Positions 1 to 12,307 are shown, counted from the stretch's first letter. The stretch: 64,000 nucleotides of DNA from Symbiodinium microadriaticum (GCA_001939145.1 LSRX01000464.1:342767-406766), one strand, 5' to 3'. Numbers and translations: made by a program. The notes: generated from the sequence alone by a model not told the origin.

Positions 1-84
1 CCCAGCTGTAGGTGAAGCCGATAGTGATGTGGCCGTCAGGATGAGTATAGGTATCGTGCGAGGATGGAGTTCGTTCGGAGCCAA

Positions 85-363
85 GCTCGACAGGTGCTCC
101 TCAGGACCGCGCACAATCGGACTCGGAAGATACCCATTCCTAAGATAGGTCAGCTTGTGTTTGTCTGGAGAGAGGCACGGGGCAAGAAAGGCGATTATCA
201 CAGTTCCTGACTGGGTATGTGGTCGGCCTTCAGGACAGGAATGCTTGGGTGGCTATTGGTGGAAGGTGTTTTCTTGTTGCTGGGGAACATCTTCGGGAAG
301 CTGTTGGGGACGAAAAGCATTTTGGCAATCCTGAGATTCAGAAGGCAATAGCACTCTTCTGAA
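85..363 (+). pseudogene. copia integrase C-terminal fragment, frameshifted
   Basis: The frame through 155-210 reads GQLVFVWREARGKKGDYHSS and then meets a stop. A second frame from about 220 reads VVGLQDRNAWVAIGG and then VAGEHLREAVGDEKH, ending at a stop near 363. Together these look like the small beta-barrel tail of the copia integrase, which lies between the integrase core and the reverse transcriptase. One frameshift near 210-220 breaks the frame. Assignment to integrase rests on position upstream of the RT and on the VWREARGKKG-type motif. No catalytic DDE residues are visible because the core lies outside the window or is lost. Confidence 0.6.
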
Positions 364-792
364 AGATTCCGCCAGCGGCTGCGTACGAGGACCTGTTAGG
401 CCAGAACGGGCCTGGACTTGCGAACATGGCTCCTCGGGTGGATGGCACGTGGACCAACACGGTAATCCTGTACTCATCTCTCGCAAGGTTTGGGCCTTTA
501 GAAGTCCCGAACCACGCTATCCGAGTGAGCAGTTCCCTTACAGAACTTCGTGGGCGTGTCATCAAGCTCAGTGGACATGTCTTGAAAAGGAGGTTAAATG
601 GGCAGATCTGGAGGATCATCATCAGTTCATTCCTGGAGGACCTGCGGCAGGCCTGATCACGAGTCGAACTCGAAAAGAGATGTGCTTGGATGACGCCCCA
701 TACAGAGTCAAACGTCAGAAGCGCGGTGAAGCCGAAGCCCCGGTTCATGCTGTTACCTTTAAGACTTTAAGAAGACTGAGAGCAAGACCAAG

Positions 793-1935
793 ATGCAGAG
801 AATGATGGAAAAGGAGATTCCGTTCGATTGCATTGCTTCAGATCAGAGAGACTTGTATAAGGCTGCTGAGGACAAAGAGTGGAAGTCATGGTTGGATTAC
901 GAGAGTCGCGAGATTCTTTCGTCAGAGGAGAGTGCTAGGGTTGAGAAGGAATGTCCTGATCACATTCTTCCGAGCCGATACGTCTTTCGAGACAAGAATG
1001 CAGGCTTGCTTGGATTAGACGGGAAGCCTCTACCGGTCAAAGCGAAGGCTAGACGCCCGATATGTGCATGAGGCAGCCTAAGCAAGGTTTGAAAGGCTTG
1101 CGTCCTGGACAGATCATCAAGCTCTTGAAACCTGTCTACAGTAGACTCAGTAGAGCGGACGCCCCGAGCGTGGTACGAGGAGCTGTCCCGGATCCTTCAG
1201 CAGGAGAAGAGCATGGTTCGGCCGGCCATGTTTATGCTTCGGGACAGCCAAGGAAACCTGCGGGGAATGATGATTGTCCATGTTGATGATGTTATGCTGC
1301 GTCATGACGGATCCGAGTGGGGACAAGAGGTGGGCACACGTGTCCACCAAAGGTTTCCTTTCGGCACATGGCAAAAAGTCGCTGATCAAGAGAGCAGGGT
1401 CACCTATTGTGGCAAGGAGATTAAGATCAAGAACCGGGATGGTGAAATCTGTGTTACTCTTAGTCAGAATGCTTTCATTGATGCGAGACTTCAGCCCATG
1501 GCTCTGAGCAACGAGAGGATCCGCGAGCCGGATGCGAGAGCGAGTGAGGTCGAGCGAACTGATTATAGATCGGTTGCGGGTAGTCTTCAATGGCTGGCTG
1601 TGCAGTCGAGACCTGACATTGCTTTCGAATGCAACCAATTGCAGAAAAGCATCGATGACCTTCGCGTGGCGGACCTTATTCGGGCTAACAAGGCAGTTAA
1701 GGAGGTCGTTCGAAACAGACTGGAGATCGAGTTTCGCCCGCTTGGTGCCGATGCGGAATTGGTTACGTACCATGATGCTGGGTTGTATAGCAGCGTTGGT
1801 GTTGAGATCTATGAACAACAGTGTGAAGACATCCTTCAGAGGCCCAGCAACAAGAAATTGGTGTACTCCCAGAAAGGTGCTTGTATTGGCTTGGTGAGAA
1901 AGGGGCTACCGATCAGGAAAAGCATGTTCACATGA
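793..1935 (+). pseudogene. copia reverse transcriptase (RVT_2), internally deleted
   Basis: The first block (793-1071) contains ILPSRYVFRDKN and PLPVKAKAR, the N-terminal hallmark of copia RT. The next block restarts in another frame at about 1,062 with MRQPKQGLKGLRPGQI and KLLKPVY, which in intact elements lies roughly 100 residues further on. The first catalytic aspartate block is therefore deleted at about 1,057-1,065. After a further frame change near 1,160-1,210 the polymerase motif VHVDDVML appears (HVDD at about 1,279), where family members usually have YVDD. It is followed by DYRSVAGSLQWLAVQSRPDIAF (split here as two motifs, YRSVAGSLQWLA and RPDIAF), the usual RT-to-RNase H connection. 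The protein cannot be active. Confidence 0.85.
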
Positions 1936-2345
1936 ATTTGATCGATTGGAAGTCCTCAACGAATCGCAGGGTTATCGAGTCATCTTTCGCAGCGGATACG
2001 CATGCGGCGATCATGGGTCATAATATGTCGCGATTTGCCCAGGTGCTTCTTAGTGAAGTCAGAATCGGATCTCAAGTTATTTCGGCTGTCGAAGATGATG
2101 GATGGCAATCGCTAGCTCCGGTCACGTTGGTCACTGATTGCAAGAGTATCTACGAAACTTTACATAAAGATGGCCAGCACGTGGGGGGGAAGGCAACATA
2201 GTGCATGCTGTCTTACTCAGACAGCTGGTGACGACAAGAGGTCGTGACAATCCTGGGAACGCTAAGCTGCTCTGGGTGTTGTCAGCTTGCTGATGGCTTC
2301 ACTAAAGCCGGAAGGGGTAGTGACATACGAGAGCAGCTTACAAAG
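1932..2345 (+). pseudogene. copia RNase H domain remnant
   Basis: The frame from about 1,932 reads DWKSSTNRRVIESSFAADTH, matching the start of copia RNase H, followed by LVTDCKSIYETLHKDG with its conserved aspartate. After a stop at about 2,200 a shifted frame ends in QLADGFTKAGRGSDIREQL, the typical C-terminal motif of copia pol. In the family the glutamate in the sequence usually written A-E-(T/Y) is catalytic; here it reads A-D-T, so the residue is replaced by aspartate. It is directly continuous with the RT remnant. Confidence 0.75.
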
Positions 2346-2469
2346 GGATTGCTGTTTCACAAAAGCTCACTCAAGCGTGGAAATCCACCAAAGGCAACTG
2401 GTCAGACATTGATACCGATGTCAGTGTTTGTCAGAGGGCCTGACCAGTTGCAGTGTGCGGTAGGACCAT

Positions 2470-5400
2470 GAGTTAACTTAGAGCTCAGAAGTGAACCACC
2501 GTGCGCAGCATAGCGGCTCTCGGTGATGCATCGAAACAAGTGGCGCGCTGCGGAAGCGCCATGCAGGCCGTGTAGTCTTTTGCTAGCTTTTGCACGCTCA
2601 ACATGCAAACGATAGCCAGGCGGGGCATGTCCTGCAGGCGGCAGGGAGTGCAATCGCGGAGAACGGGCAATTATGAGTATCTAGCCGAAGCCGAACCAGG
2701 GAGGCTTGTGGGGCGGAGCCTGGCGCCAGAGAGGACACACTGTCTTGCGACGCTCCCCAAAGACTACGGCCTTGCTTGGGCAACGGCGCGAACACCAAGT
2801 ATTCCGCACTGCTCCGGCTCCGCCCCACAAGGTGTCATCGGCAGTTGGCACAAAACAGGGAAGCGCTGCAAGCAGTCTTCACAGTGGGAGATGATGTTTC
2901 CTAAGCTGCAAGATTCGCTACTACCAACCGCAGACAATGGCGCAACTGCCGTAAGGCGTTCGGATTGTTGCTTGGCAGGAGTGGCTGGCGTTCAAGGCAT
3001 TGTAAGTTCCAGTTCATTGCAACACCCGACCCATTTTTGCAAAGACGACGTCATTTAAGTATGTTGGTGTACGAGCCAGTTCTGCGAGCTGCTGATCTAG
3101 GCAACTCGGCAGACCAGAGCCCACAAAAAACCGAAGCAGACGCAGCTCCCGACTTATGACGACTGCGAAGTTCTGCAATTGCCTTGGATTCGTCGAGCAC
3201 CCCGTACGCCTACCTCGGGAAAAGTGCAAGTTCGGCAAAGATCGGCTGCAAGCCAAGTTGGCTTTGAGTCATCATTGGGTCTCGTGCGACAAAACCCAGC
3301 AGCAACTTTCATCCTACAGTTGCAGCATCAGTACCTCCAGCCATTTGAGGAATGTACCAGTGGAAAACCCATGATTCGGGCTTTGAGATGGGTGCTGGCA
3401 CCATCTGGCACCAGCTTGTGTACAGCACAAGCGCAAGCTTGTCCAAGCATAGGCAAGCGGGCACCTCGGCTTGTTTGTTGAGGTTGCTCGTGTCATCCTG
3501 GATCGTATTTAGTGGAGGCATGTCAGCATGAAAACTTAGGCCGGGCACTCCAAGAACCTGCTTGAATAAACAACCGTGAAAGGAAGCCAGTGGAGAGGGC
3601 TGTCCGTGCCCAGGGACCTGTGCGGGTTAAGACTTGCATGATCTCGCATAAGTACACTTCGCGGGATTTCATTGCATTTCGGCCGCCACGTAGAATCTCA
3701 TCGCTCGAATTATGCTACGTTGCACATGTTATATGTTCTGGTCAGTACTGCTTCCTCCAGGTCCACGGCGTCAAACTTCAGCGCTGCGCCCTGCGGGTGG
3801 AGACTTGGATAAAGGGAGAAATTATAGTAAGTAATGGCGTCATTGTAGACATCAAGTCTTGAATGGCCGAGGTCAGCTTGGTTCGGATGTTGTAGTTCAA
3901 AGTTTCCAAACAACGGCACGTGCCTCATCGAGCAGAGTAAGGGTAAGCTGAGATCTGGACCCACAAGCGACGTGTACGTACTGGAGAACAGGCAGGAAAG
4001 CCTATGTTCGGGAAATCTCGGGCACTTGTGACAGCAAGCCGCCGACCCCTCCAGCAGAAAATGACAGCATTGACACATCATCGACAGCCTCTTGACGCGT
4101 CGGAACATGCGGCACTTTCTGCTAAGGGAAAGCAACAGTTTGTCTCATTGTTATACTTTCTGCAATTGTCCAGCCGCACGCTGAGGAATGCAGGGATTGG
4201 CCTTTGTCAAATGAATGACGATTACACGTCTCTTGGCAGGAATGAAAATGCTTACTGATGTTATGCTTCAGCGACACCAGCCATCTCCAGCCCATGCTTG
4301 TAGCTCAGCTCTGCTTGGCCGTTTGATTGCCGATTGACTGACCCGGGCCAGAAGGAGTGTTTGCCTTTCGCTTCATCCCAACCAACAAGGCTCACAAATT
4401 GCGATCCGCTCAAGTGAGTTCGGGCACGGTTTCACCGGAGTCTTCAAGTCTCTCGAAGAAACTCCCGCTGTCCGGGTCGAGGTTGTGACGGTGAAAAGCA
4501 CAAAGTCCTGACATGGCCCAAAGCAATCTGCAAGCAATCCCTGGACTTGGACCCTGAGATTGGAGCTTGCGCCTGCCCTCGCCTGTGGCCTCAGCAGAAA
4601 GTGGAGCGACACCTGTTTGCCATGATGATGTTGCCCCCGAGGTGCGCAGTACCTCTACAGCCTCCTGGAGGCAGAAATCTTGAGCATTAACCATCAACCT
4701 GACCACGCAGTCGACACTGTGCCCCAGCATCTAGGTTGGCAACGTCTTGGTCCATCACACATTGACTTGAAAAGCGTTCTTATCCATTGTTTTTTCGCTT
4801 TTGTAAGCCTGGAAATCTCAATGATGCAAGGCTGTGGTTATCCCACGTTCGTAAATCCTGTGTTTTGTGGAGCAGTACATGCTTGCTGATGCTTGGCATC
4901 CCACTCATTGTAGGTTGTTGGCCACGTGTTCTCGTTTCCCAGGTGTTCTTTTCTGCTGATGCGTTCTGCCCTCCTTTTGCTTGGCTGGTTCTAGATGCTG
5001 TTTTTCGAGTGCCACTCTGCAAAGACTGGCAGGGCAGGATTGTTCCAATTTCGACAATGCGCAGATCAAAGACAGAAATGTCCTTTAAGTTCAACACCTG
5101 CATATTCAGGATGGTTCAGGTCTGGAACCATGCGATCTGCTTGTGATGTCAAAAGTTTTGCTCGAGGGACAAGCTAGTCGTTCAAAGACTGCTCGCAGAA
5201 AACCTTACGTCCAGACACCCGAATCGGACTGCACCTCGAACCAGTCGAAAGAGACTCACAGAAATCATCGGCCAGCCTGCCCACAGTTTGATGTTTGGGT
5301 TTGCGCACTTGTTTATCCTGGCCGTGCGCCTTGTTTCGCTGGCACAGTGTTTCCTTGCCGGAAAGCAAACTAAAGGTTCGGCGCTTTGCGACGGTCGAGA

Positions 5401-8400
5401 GCGGGATCCGTATCCCTGATATTCATGGCGACATCTTCCAGCACAATGTAGTCTCCAATCCAAGCAGTGGCACATGGGCAAGGCTGAAAGAGCGGATCCT
5501 AAAGGCTCGTGCATAAGCCTGTCTGGAGCAACTCTGGGCAGAAGACCAAGTGCCCCTAACTCATTGGGCTCGAAGGGCTACATGCTGATATCCTGCATTT
5601 GGTTCCAGCATGCCATAGCGCGCTGCTGTATAGAGCCTGTTGACCGGTGCAGAAATCGCACAAACGAACGAGAGGGAATGCCACAAACTCAGCCAAGAAG
5701 CCGAATCCGTGTTCTGAAGATTGACGATAAGGCTCTGTTCACTCGTGCAGAACACCTCAATGTTGCCTGTTCGGAATGCCGATGGCTTCACAGAATCCGC
5801 TGTCGCACAGGTTGGCGGAGTTCTGGTAGGCACGGCTCTCGGATGGCCTTTTCAGAAGATGTGAAATCCGAGCACTCACAGCAACTTCGGTAGCAATTTG
5901 GAGAGTGTGTGCAAGACACTGCCAGGGCAGGCAACGCGTAGACACAGCAGTCATCACGGCCCTACTAGCTGCAAGATGCTGTCAGCTTCAGCCCAGAGCA
6001 GACACAGAATCAAGGCCCCTTCCAGTCGGGCCACTCCCAGCAGCTGCGAAGGGTGGTGCGAGAGTCAGAGGCAGACCATGGGGGGGAATGGGATGTGCTT
6101 TCCCGGCTGCGCCCAAGCCTTTGCAGGCACATTTCAAGATCGAGGTGCTGAACTCCGTACATTTCGCCTCACTGGTGGAGTTCGGGTGCCAAGTGCCAAT
6201 GGGAAAGATGATCCACAATGAGCAGCGAAAGCATCTTGCTGCAACACTGTGGGTCCGTTCGATGATGTTCGATGAATCCTGAGGCCTCCAGCTACTCAAG
6301 AGCTAAGCCGGCACCTCGGCGGGTGAGGCGGTGCAGGAGCACTCTTATGAAACAATATGAAACATTATTGTCATCGTCCTGCGCAGCTACAGGTGATGAT
6401 GTGCCAGCCTCAGAGTGGGGAGAGAGCAGCTGAGGCTCGGAACGCCCTAGAGAGGGCCTTATATAGAGGGGAAGTTGGGGTTTCCAGGCACTCTTCTGAC
6501 AGAAGAGAAGGGGCACTGCGCTTTGTTTCTTATGTTTCTTTCTTCCGTCGGCTTGGGCAGAGGCTCCTGCTCCTCTCGGCGTCCTCCCTGCAGCGGCCCC
6601 AGATGGGCATGCCTGAGGCTGCAGCTGAACAGCATCAACATGCGTCAACCTGTCAGCACAGATCAGAATCCAAACGATCACTGTGTTTCGTAAGACGCTG
6701 ACATGACAGGAACCCTGATACTGCTACTGAGAAATGTTGATGTCACCAGAGGCTGAAGCTTTAGCATTGAGTTGAACAAGTGCAGTGCAACGACCAAACC
6801 TCTTGCCACTAAGTGGCCTTAGTTGAGAACCATTGCCACACATCAGCCCATGCAAGCGCATAAGCATTGCAGATGGTTGCAGATCCTGCACAGGCATCAC
6901 TACAATCTCAAATCCCAGAACCAGTCATTCCAATCAGATGCTTAGCTAGGCTCGATCAAACAGTAGTACATTTCCTCAGCTCTCAAACGTAATATCAGAA
7001 TATAGACTCAAAATCGACAGTCGATGTTGCGATGTTATCTTGGGCAACACTGGAGTAAGTCGCGGTTTATCATGCTCGATTCCTCCTGGCTCGGGCTCTG
7101 TCGGCCGTGACAAGAATCGCTGACTGCACTCCGGATGTTAGGTGGTCGGTCTGCCGGGCGTGCGACTGCCTCGGACTTCTTTGAAGCTGTCAAGCTTCTG
7201 CCCTGTCAGGTGAAGCTCTTACAAGCCTGCATATCTTGTTACCACGAGAGAATTTTCCGCAGAAGAAGTCACTTGGTCCACAACCGTCTGTCTTATCTAC
7301 ATACTGTATGAGCGGGCGGCCAAGGCCTTTTGCCTTCGCTTTGCGCCAAAAGCCTTGGAGCGTGGAGAGGAACTGGGCATATCCTCGGAGCTTCAGGCAC
7401 CGGCATGCGTAAAATCTGCAAATACCCATCTCACATATTCCGTTTCGCCTAGTCTTGAGCAGCCTTCTTCCGGCGAACACAGTCCGCCAGAAGAGACTAA
7501 TGACATTGACTTGCTACCAGGCAAGTGGCGGCGGTCCTGATGCAAAACCAAGCCAGCGAATTTCTCGGAGCGACCGGCGACCGTTGAGTTATGTCGAGTT
7601 TCTTGCGCAGAGATCGCAGAGAGTCCGAGGTCATGGGCTGGTCCCGTTGGAGTTGTGGGTGGAGCATATTCTTCCGTGGTGTTCTGCCTCAGTCTCCCAC
7701 GGCTAGGACCAGTCCATGCAGGGCAGCCTGGTGTTCCCCTGCCTCTGGGTCCTTAAGGTGCCCGCGATGGTGGTGCAGGACTTGGAATTTGGTCCTGAAG
7801 CCTTCTGAGATCTTCCGAGTTTCCTGGTGGCTTAGGTTCGATGTGCCAGGGAAGAGGCGATCCAAGTCTGGCACCCTGCCACCATCTCAGACTCAGCGGG
7901 TTCAAGTCCCGAACATGCGCAGCATGGCCCTTCAGGGCAATGCTGGCGGCAGCAAGCAGAAGCATGTCGAAGGCCTTGGGGATGAGTTTTCTGGGCACCG
8001 GAGGTGTATGTGCTTAGGGCTGCGTCAAGGACCGCTTCCTCCAATTCTTAATGGCCACACAGTAATTTCGCCCAGTCCCCAAATCCCCGGATGCCCATTG
8101 GCGGGGCATCCACGCATCTCAAGTCCGAAAAGCAGCGCCAGTACCGGGCATGTGCCACCTTGCGATGTCAAGCTTCCCAAGGCTTGGGTCTCAGCACCTT
8201 GCCAGCTCAGGGTCCAAGAGCCTCGGATTGGAGCAAAGATGTTACTCCGACTCTCTGCAACTTCAAGCCTTTCCCTGAATCTCAACTGAGTCTGACGTGC
8301 CACTCTGCTCACGTGACTTATGTGCAACAAAGCTTGGTGGCGATAGCTCACACTTCCATCTCGAAGCTGGCTTCGAAGAGTTGTCGGATCTTTCTGCAGC

Positions 8401-10320
8401 GACTTGGCAAAAGTGCACTTCTGAGCTATATCGAACCCAGAGCCGTACTGTTTTTGTGTGCAGGACGGCGGCTAGTTTAGGGGAGTGGACCGGTCCCATG
8501 TCGAGTAGTCTGCAAAAGCAAGGGCTGAGTCTGGATCCCAGCCTAAAGTTCTTGACGCTCGCATTCGGCAGACAAGTTCTCAGACGAGCCAGCATGCTCC
8601 TACTGATGCAGGTTCCTGCGTTCCCGCGGATCACCGAAGCAAAACGAAAGAATCACCCCGACCAGTAAAGACACAAAATGACGGTGCTTCTTGCTGTTGG
8701 GGAGACGTGCTCTTTTTGCAATCCTGGTAGAGAAGCACCCGCAGCCCAAAACTACAGTACCAAGTTTCTCAAGAGGTCCCGCAGATGCTTTCTTGAACAG
8801 CGGTTTCCATGTCAACCATTTGATCATTTGACAAGGAGTGGAAACAGTGTTTGTGTGTGTGTGTGTCATCACAGGGTTGCAAGCGGGTACCGCAGAGAGG
8901 AGCAGTGTGAGGAAACGACAGGGCTTGAACTTGCGAAGCCCTGCAGCGTCTTAGATTGCGGATGTACCCTACTTGCATACAGCTTTGCCCGATGAGCGCA
9001 GGCGTTTTTCAGCTCGAGCACCTGCAGTACGCGAAGTGGCAGCAGCATTGGTGAGGTTGGCCGGTCGGGGACGGCCACAGTGTGGTCAAAGGCGATTGCC
9101 TTGCAGGCAGAAGGAACTTTCAGTGGAGACGAAGCTGAAGCCCCAGGATGCAGGTGCTCGCAACACCGTGACAGCACGGCCTCGTTTCCCTTGTGTGAGA
9201 TGCGGGAGGTTCCTCTTCCCTCGCACTCAAAGCTGCATCTGTTTGAAGCATTTCAAGGGCAGAAAGGATCCTACCATACATAGATTCTGTTCCGTCAAGG
9301 TGAACATTGCGACAAACGACGAGGTTCCACTGGCACCAACCTTAGATTGTCCGAGATGGTGTGTGTCCCGTAGCACGGACGTCCAGGCAGACCTGTGCAC
9401 TACACTGAATCGCCTGAGCCCAGATGCCGTGCAAGGTGCAACCTCCACGGCGCCGGAGGAGTTTGTCCAGAGCCTGATTTAGCACTTTGACAGTTTGCAG
9501 TCGGCACAAACTTCCGTAGTTCGTATTTTGGGTTTTTCCCAGATGCCGTGCAGCCCAGCGAGCAATGTCCACACCTCAGAAATCTTCACCTGCTCGTTTT
9601 GGACGGACCTTAATTTAGCCGCCAGCGCGAGACCAGCCTTGGGGACGGTCGCGGGGCGGGGCAGAGGGGGGGATGTGTTCGGAGACCGTGGCACATACCC
9701 AAACTCCTGGGCGACTCGCCGCTCGGAGGGATCCCCTACCAGACCCCTCAGACATGAACCAAAAAACTCGAAAAGGGCGGCCTGGGAGGGGAGGGCAATA
9801 CCATTCATGGTCCAAGGGAAACAGATCAAGACGCTTCAGGCCTCCGACCAGTATGGTAACCACGGCAGAGAGATGGGGTAGTCCAGCCTGCGCCCAAATC
9901 TCCCCCTTGCTGAAGCTTGTTTTTGTTCAACGTTTTTCTTGGCGTGGAAAGCTACGCGTAGCAGCGGGAAGATGAGGGAAGATAATTTAGGCTGGTCCGA
10001 GCGGGCTTAAGGTGCTTTGAGCACATATGGCGCACACGCAAAGCTCGGACAACAGGCGACGATGCCTCCGCTGCTTGAGTCGCCTGGGGGACTCTGCGTC
10101 AAATCCGTCTGAACTCGCTACGCCCTTGCCAGAACCTGAGATGATGAATGCCGAGAAGCGCGGAGATTTGTGATAGCAGCTAGCAGACCTATTGTGCAAG
10201 TAAGATGTCAGTACTGATCAGAAGGACGGTGGAGACCCAATATGTCTCTTGCGAAACTGAGGAGCCACGCTCAGCCTGTTTTGACTTGGCCGGGCCCCCT
10301 CGTATCCAATGGTTGCAAAG
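2470..10320. other. Long stretch without a recognisable gene
   Basis: I see no family I recognise on either strand. Short frames of up to 232 residues occur (for example 7,591-8,289 +) but show none of the motifs, domain patterns or low-complexity patterns that would support them. The region contains a 16-bp inverted repeat (2,705-2,831), a short TG microsatellite at about 8,851-8,867 and G/C runs around 9,650-9,675. It may include introns or decayed mobile DNA. Confidence 0.5.
2705..2831. repeat. Perfect 16-bp inverted repeat with 95-bp spacer
   Basis: The 16 bases at 2,705-2,720 (CTTGTGGGGCGGAGCC) are the exact reverse complement of 2,816-2,831 (GGCTCCGCCCCACAAG). This could be the ends of a small inverted-repeat element, or a hairpin in RNA. 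No target-site duplication was found immediately outside the arms. Confidence 0.7.
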
Positions 10321-10618
10321 CTAAGCTGGCACATCGAATGCCCTGCCCTTGCGCGGTCCCATCACGAGCCGGTCTTGGCTCTGCCTCCCGCTTCCGCCGT
10401 CTGCGCCCTTCGTGAGGTAGTTGTTCTCGAAGCGACGTTTAGCTCGGTAGGCTTCACATGCCGCGTTTGATGCGTCGATTTCGCCTGGCAGCCTCTCCCT
10501 GAACACCGCTGCGTCAGCTCTCAAGCGAAGCGATGAGTAGCCGGCAGCAGATCGTGAAAAAGCACGGCATGACTCTATACGGGTGAAAAACTCAAGCCAT
10601 GCCGGATGCGAGCGCCCT
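10321..10618 (-). CDS. Candidate terminal exon, unknown protein
   Basis: On the - strand a frame of about 95 codons stays open from near 10,618 to a stop at 10,321. It has a protein-like composition with motifs such as PAWLEFFTRIESC, RADAAVFRERLPGE and ENNYLTKGADGG. An in-frame stop just upstream (about 10,621-10,623) means it would need a splice acceptor near 10,610 if it is an exon. I do not recognise the family. It lies 280 bp upstream of, and diverges from, the GT4 gene on the + strand. It may be a chance frame. Confidence 0.3.
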
Positions 10619-10897
10619 CAGCGAGTCCTTCGAAGCGATCACAGTGTGCCACTTGGATGGCGACTTAAGTCCTTCGCCAAGGACAAGCAGGCAAGCACAG
10701 TGAACTTCAAAGCCATGCTTCATCCTTTGTCCCGTCGCAGTGACAGGAGCCGAAGTGTGCTTGAATGGTGTGGCCACTGCGAGATCTATGGCGTGATGGG
10801 AGCAGGCACGGCCTCTTTCTAGTAGGCCATCTTGATCTATATCGGTCAGCGCATCGGGCTATATCGGACGTAAAAGTGTTCAGGCAGAGGACAAAAA

Positions 10898-12307
10898 ATG
10901 TGCAAATGTACGAAAGAAGCAGGCACTTTCGCTGTGCAAAGCCTGCTCACTCAATTGACATTGATTTTTCGAGCAAACTTAGCGCCAAACTTCACCTCCT
11001 CCATGGAGCCATGTCGCACGCCTGGCCCGCCTGGCCTGCGGCTCGTTCTCGTGACCTATGAATTTACCTACAGCCCCTTCAGTGGCAATGGCATCCTCGC
11101 GCGGTCCATAGCCAAGGCGCTGTTAAGACTGGGCTGCCAAGTCACCGTGCTGTGCTGCCAGCCTTGCGATGAACTTCAGGGTCAGAATAGCCATTTGACG
11201 ACAGAGGAGCTCCCTGAGGTTCACAGCCTCACTGTCATTCCACTGAAGCTTGCAAAGTCCGACGGCTGGTTTAAGCTGGATGACCACTCAGCTTGGAGTC
11301 GCTTCGTCTTCGACCAGATAGACGAAGAGGGGCAGTGCTCTCTGGAAAGAAGTTTAAATGCCGCCGATGCGGTCGTGGCCGTCGACTGGACCGGAGCTCA
11401 TGCATGTCAGTCGCTCCCAAGCACCAGTGGCAAGCCTCTAGTCTACATGAACTTTCGTGTGTACAGTTCTGGAGTGCTGGACGAGCGGCGAAGGCAATGG
11501 TTTGACGAGATGGAAAGACAGGCTCTGCAAAGGGCCTCTCTCATCGTGGTTCTTTCTCAACTTGACAGAATGAACCTCATGAAGATCTCTGATTCTGCAG
11601 CAGGTAAGTTCGAGCTTCTTCTGCCACCATTGAGAGGTGACATGCATGAGCTTGCCCACCAAGCACAGGATGAGCTTGACTTGTTTCTGCCTGCTGAAGT
11701 CAAAGACGCTTGGCGTCCCGAGGGTTCAAAGAGGCAACGATTTCTTGTCACCTGTGTTGCGCGCATCTCGCCTGAGAAGAACGTTTTCCGGTTCTTGCGC
11801 TTCTTGCAGATGGCGAAGGACACCCTACATGAGCTCGGTCTTATCCCACTGTTGGCTGGCTCCAGCTCTGACGAATCTTATGCTGCAGCAGTCAAGGCCG
11901 AATTAAAACGCCTGGTGCCAGGTGCAATTATAGTTGACACCTTTCTCACTCCGAAGTCTTTGGCAGCCGTTTTTGGTCGAACGGCTCTGAACTTCCATCC
12001 ATGTGCCTATGACGCATACGGCATGACAATTGTTGAAGCGGCAGCCTGTGCTGCACCGTCTGTGTTGGCCGGTGAATCCGTGGGCGCCTGGGCACTTCTG
12101 GGCTCGCATTCACTTTGTGTAGACATGCCACCGGACGAGAACGAATTGTCGGACGAGGCTGCGGCAGCAATAACAAATTTCCTGAGAGATCCAGAGCATG
12201 AACTGCTGGGTGCTTCAGCCCGAAGGGAGGCCTTGCGATGGGATGAGCAAGCATACGGCACCCGGCTGCTGGAATTCATTTCATCCCTTTCACAGTCTGA
12301 CCACTGA
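10898..12307 (+). CDS. GT4-family glycosyltransferase (GT-B fold), single exon
   Basis: This 469-residue frame reads as an intact GT-B glycosyltransferase, the class that transfers a sugar from a nucleotide-sugar donor. The N-terminal acceptor-side domain starts at about residue 47 (LRLVLVTYEFTY) with the glycine loop SPFSGNGILARS at 59-70. The donor-side domain starts at about 281 with FLVTCVARISPEKN: R289 and E293-K294 correspond to the conserved Arg and Glu-Lys that hold the nucleotide phosphates. The C-terminal signature is YDAYGMTIVEAAACAAPSVLAG (371-392), where the usual E-x7-E motif reads D372-x7-E380. Length fits the family. Two starts are possible: 10,898, or 11,003 (Met36), which sits closer to the domain start. 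No signal peptide or membrane segment is obvious. Acceptor and pathway cannot be told. Unlike the other cellular genes in this window it has no intron, which could reflect retroposition. Confidence 0.9.
   Translation: MCKCTKEAGTFAVQSLLTQLTLIFRANLAPNFTSSMEPCRTPGPPGLRLVLVTYEFTYSPFSGNGILARSIAKALLRLGCQVTVLCCQPCDELQGQNSHLTTEELPEVHSLTVIPLKLAKSDGWFKLDDHSAWSRFVFDQIDEEGQCSLERSLNAADAVVAVDWTGAHACQSLPSTSGKPLVYMNFRVYSSGVLDERRRQWFDEMERQALQRASLIVVLSQLDRMNLMKISDSAAGKFELLLPPLRGDMHELAHQAQDELDLFLPAEVKDAWRPEGSKRQRFLVTCVARISPEKNVFRFLRFLQMAKDTLHELGLIPLLAGSSSDESYAAAVKAELKRLVPGAIIVDTFLTPKSLAAVFGRTALNFHPCAYDAYGMTIVEAAACAAPSVLAGESVGAWALLGSHSLCVDMPPDENELSDEAAAAITNFLRDPEHELLGASARREALRWDEQAYGTRLLEFISSLSQSDH

Larger units (their letters stand above)
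1..2345 (+). mobile_element. Decayed Ty1/copia LTR retrotransposon, internal region
   Basis: The order integrase C-terminus, reverse transcriptase, RNase H is that of Ty1/copia elements. All parts lie on the + strand but in changing frames with stops, so the copy is dead. The N-terminal part of pol lies outside the window to the left. I found no convincing LTR on the right: after the RNase H end motif near 2,330 the sequence loses similarity. Similar copia pol genes are frequent in dinoflagellate genomes. The component domains are given as separate entries. Confidence 0.85.

Noticed and set aside
7591..8289. 232-codon frame on the + strand
   Set aside because: Composition is dominated by Ser, Pro, Arg and Trp as expected from GC-rich non-coding DNA; overlapping frames on the other strand are equally open; no motif.
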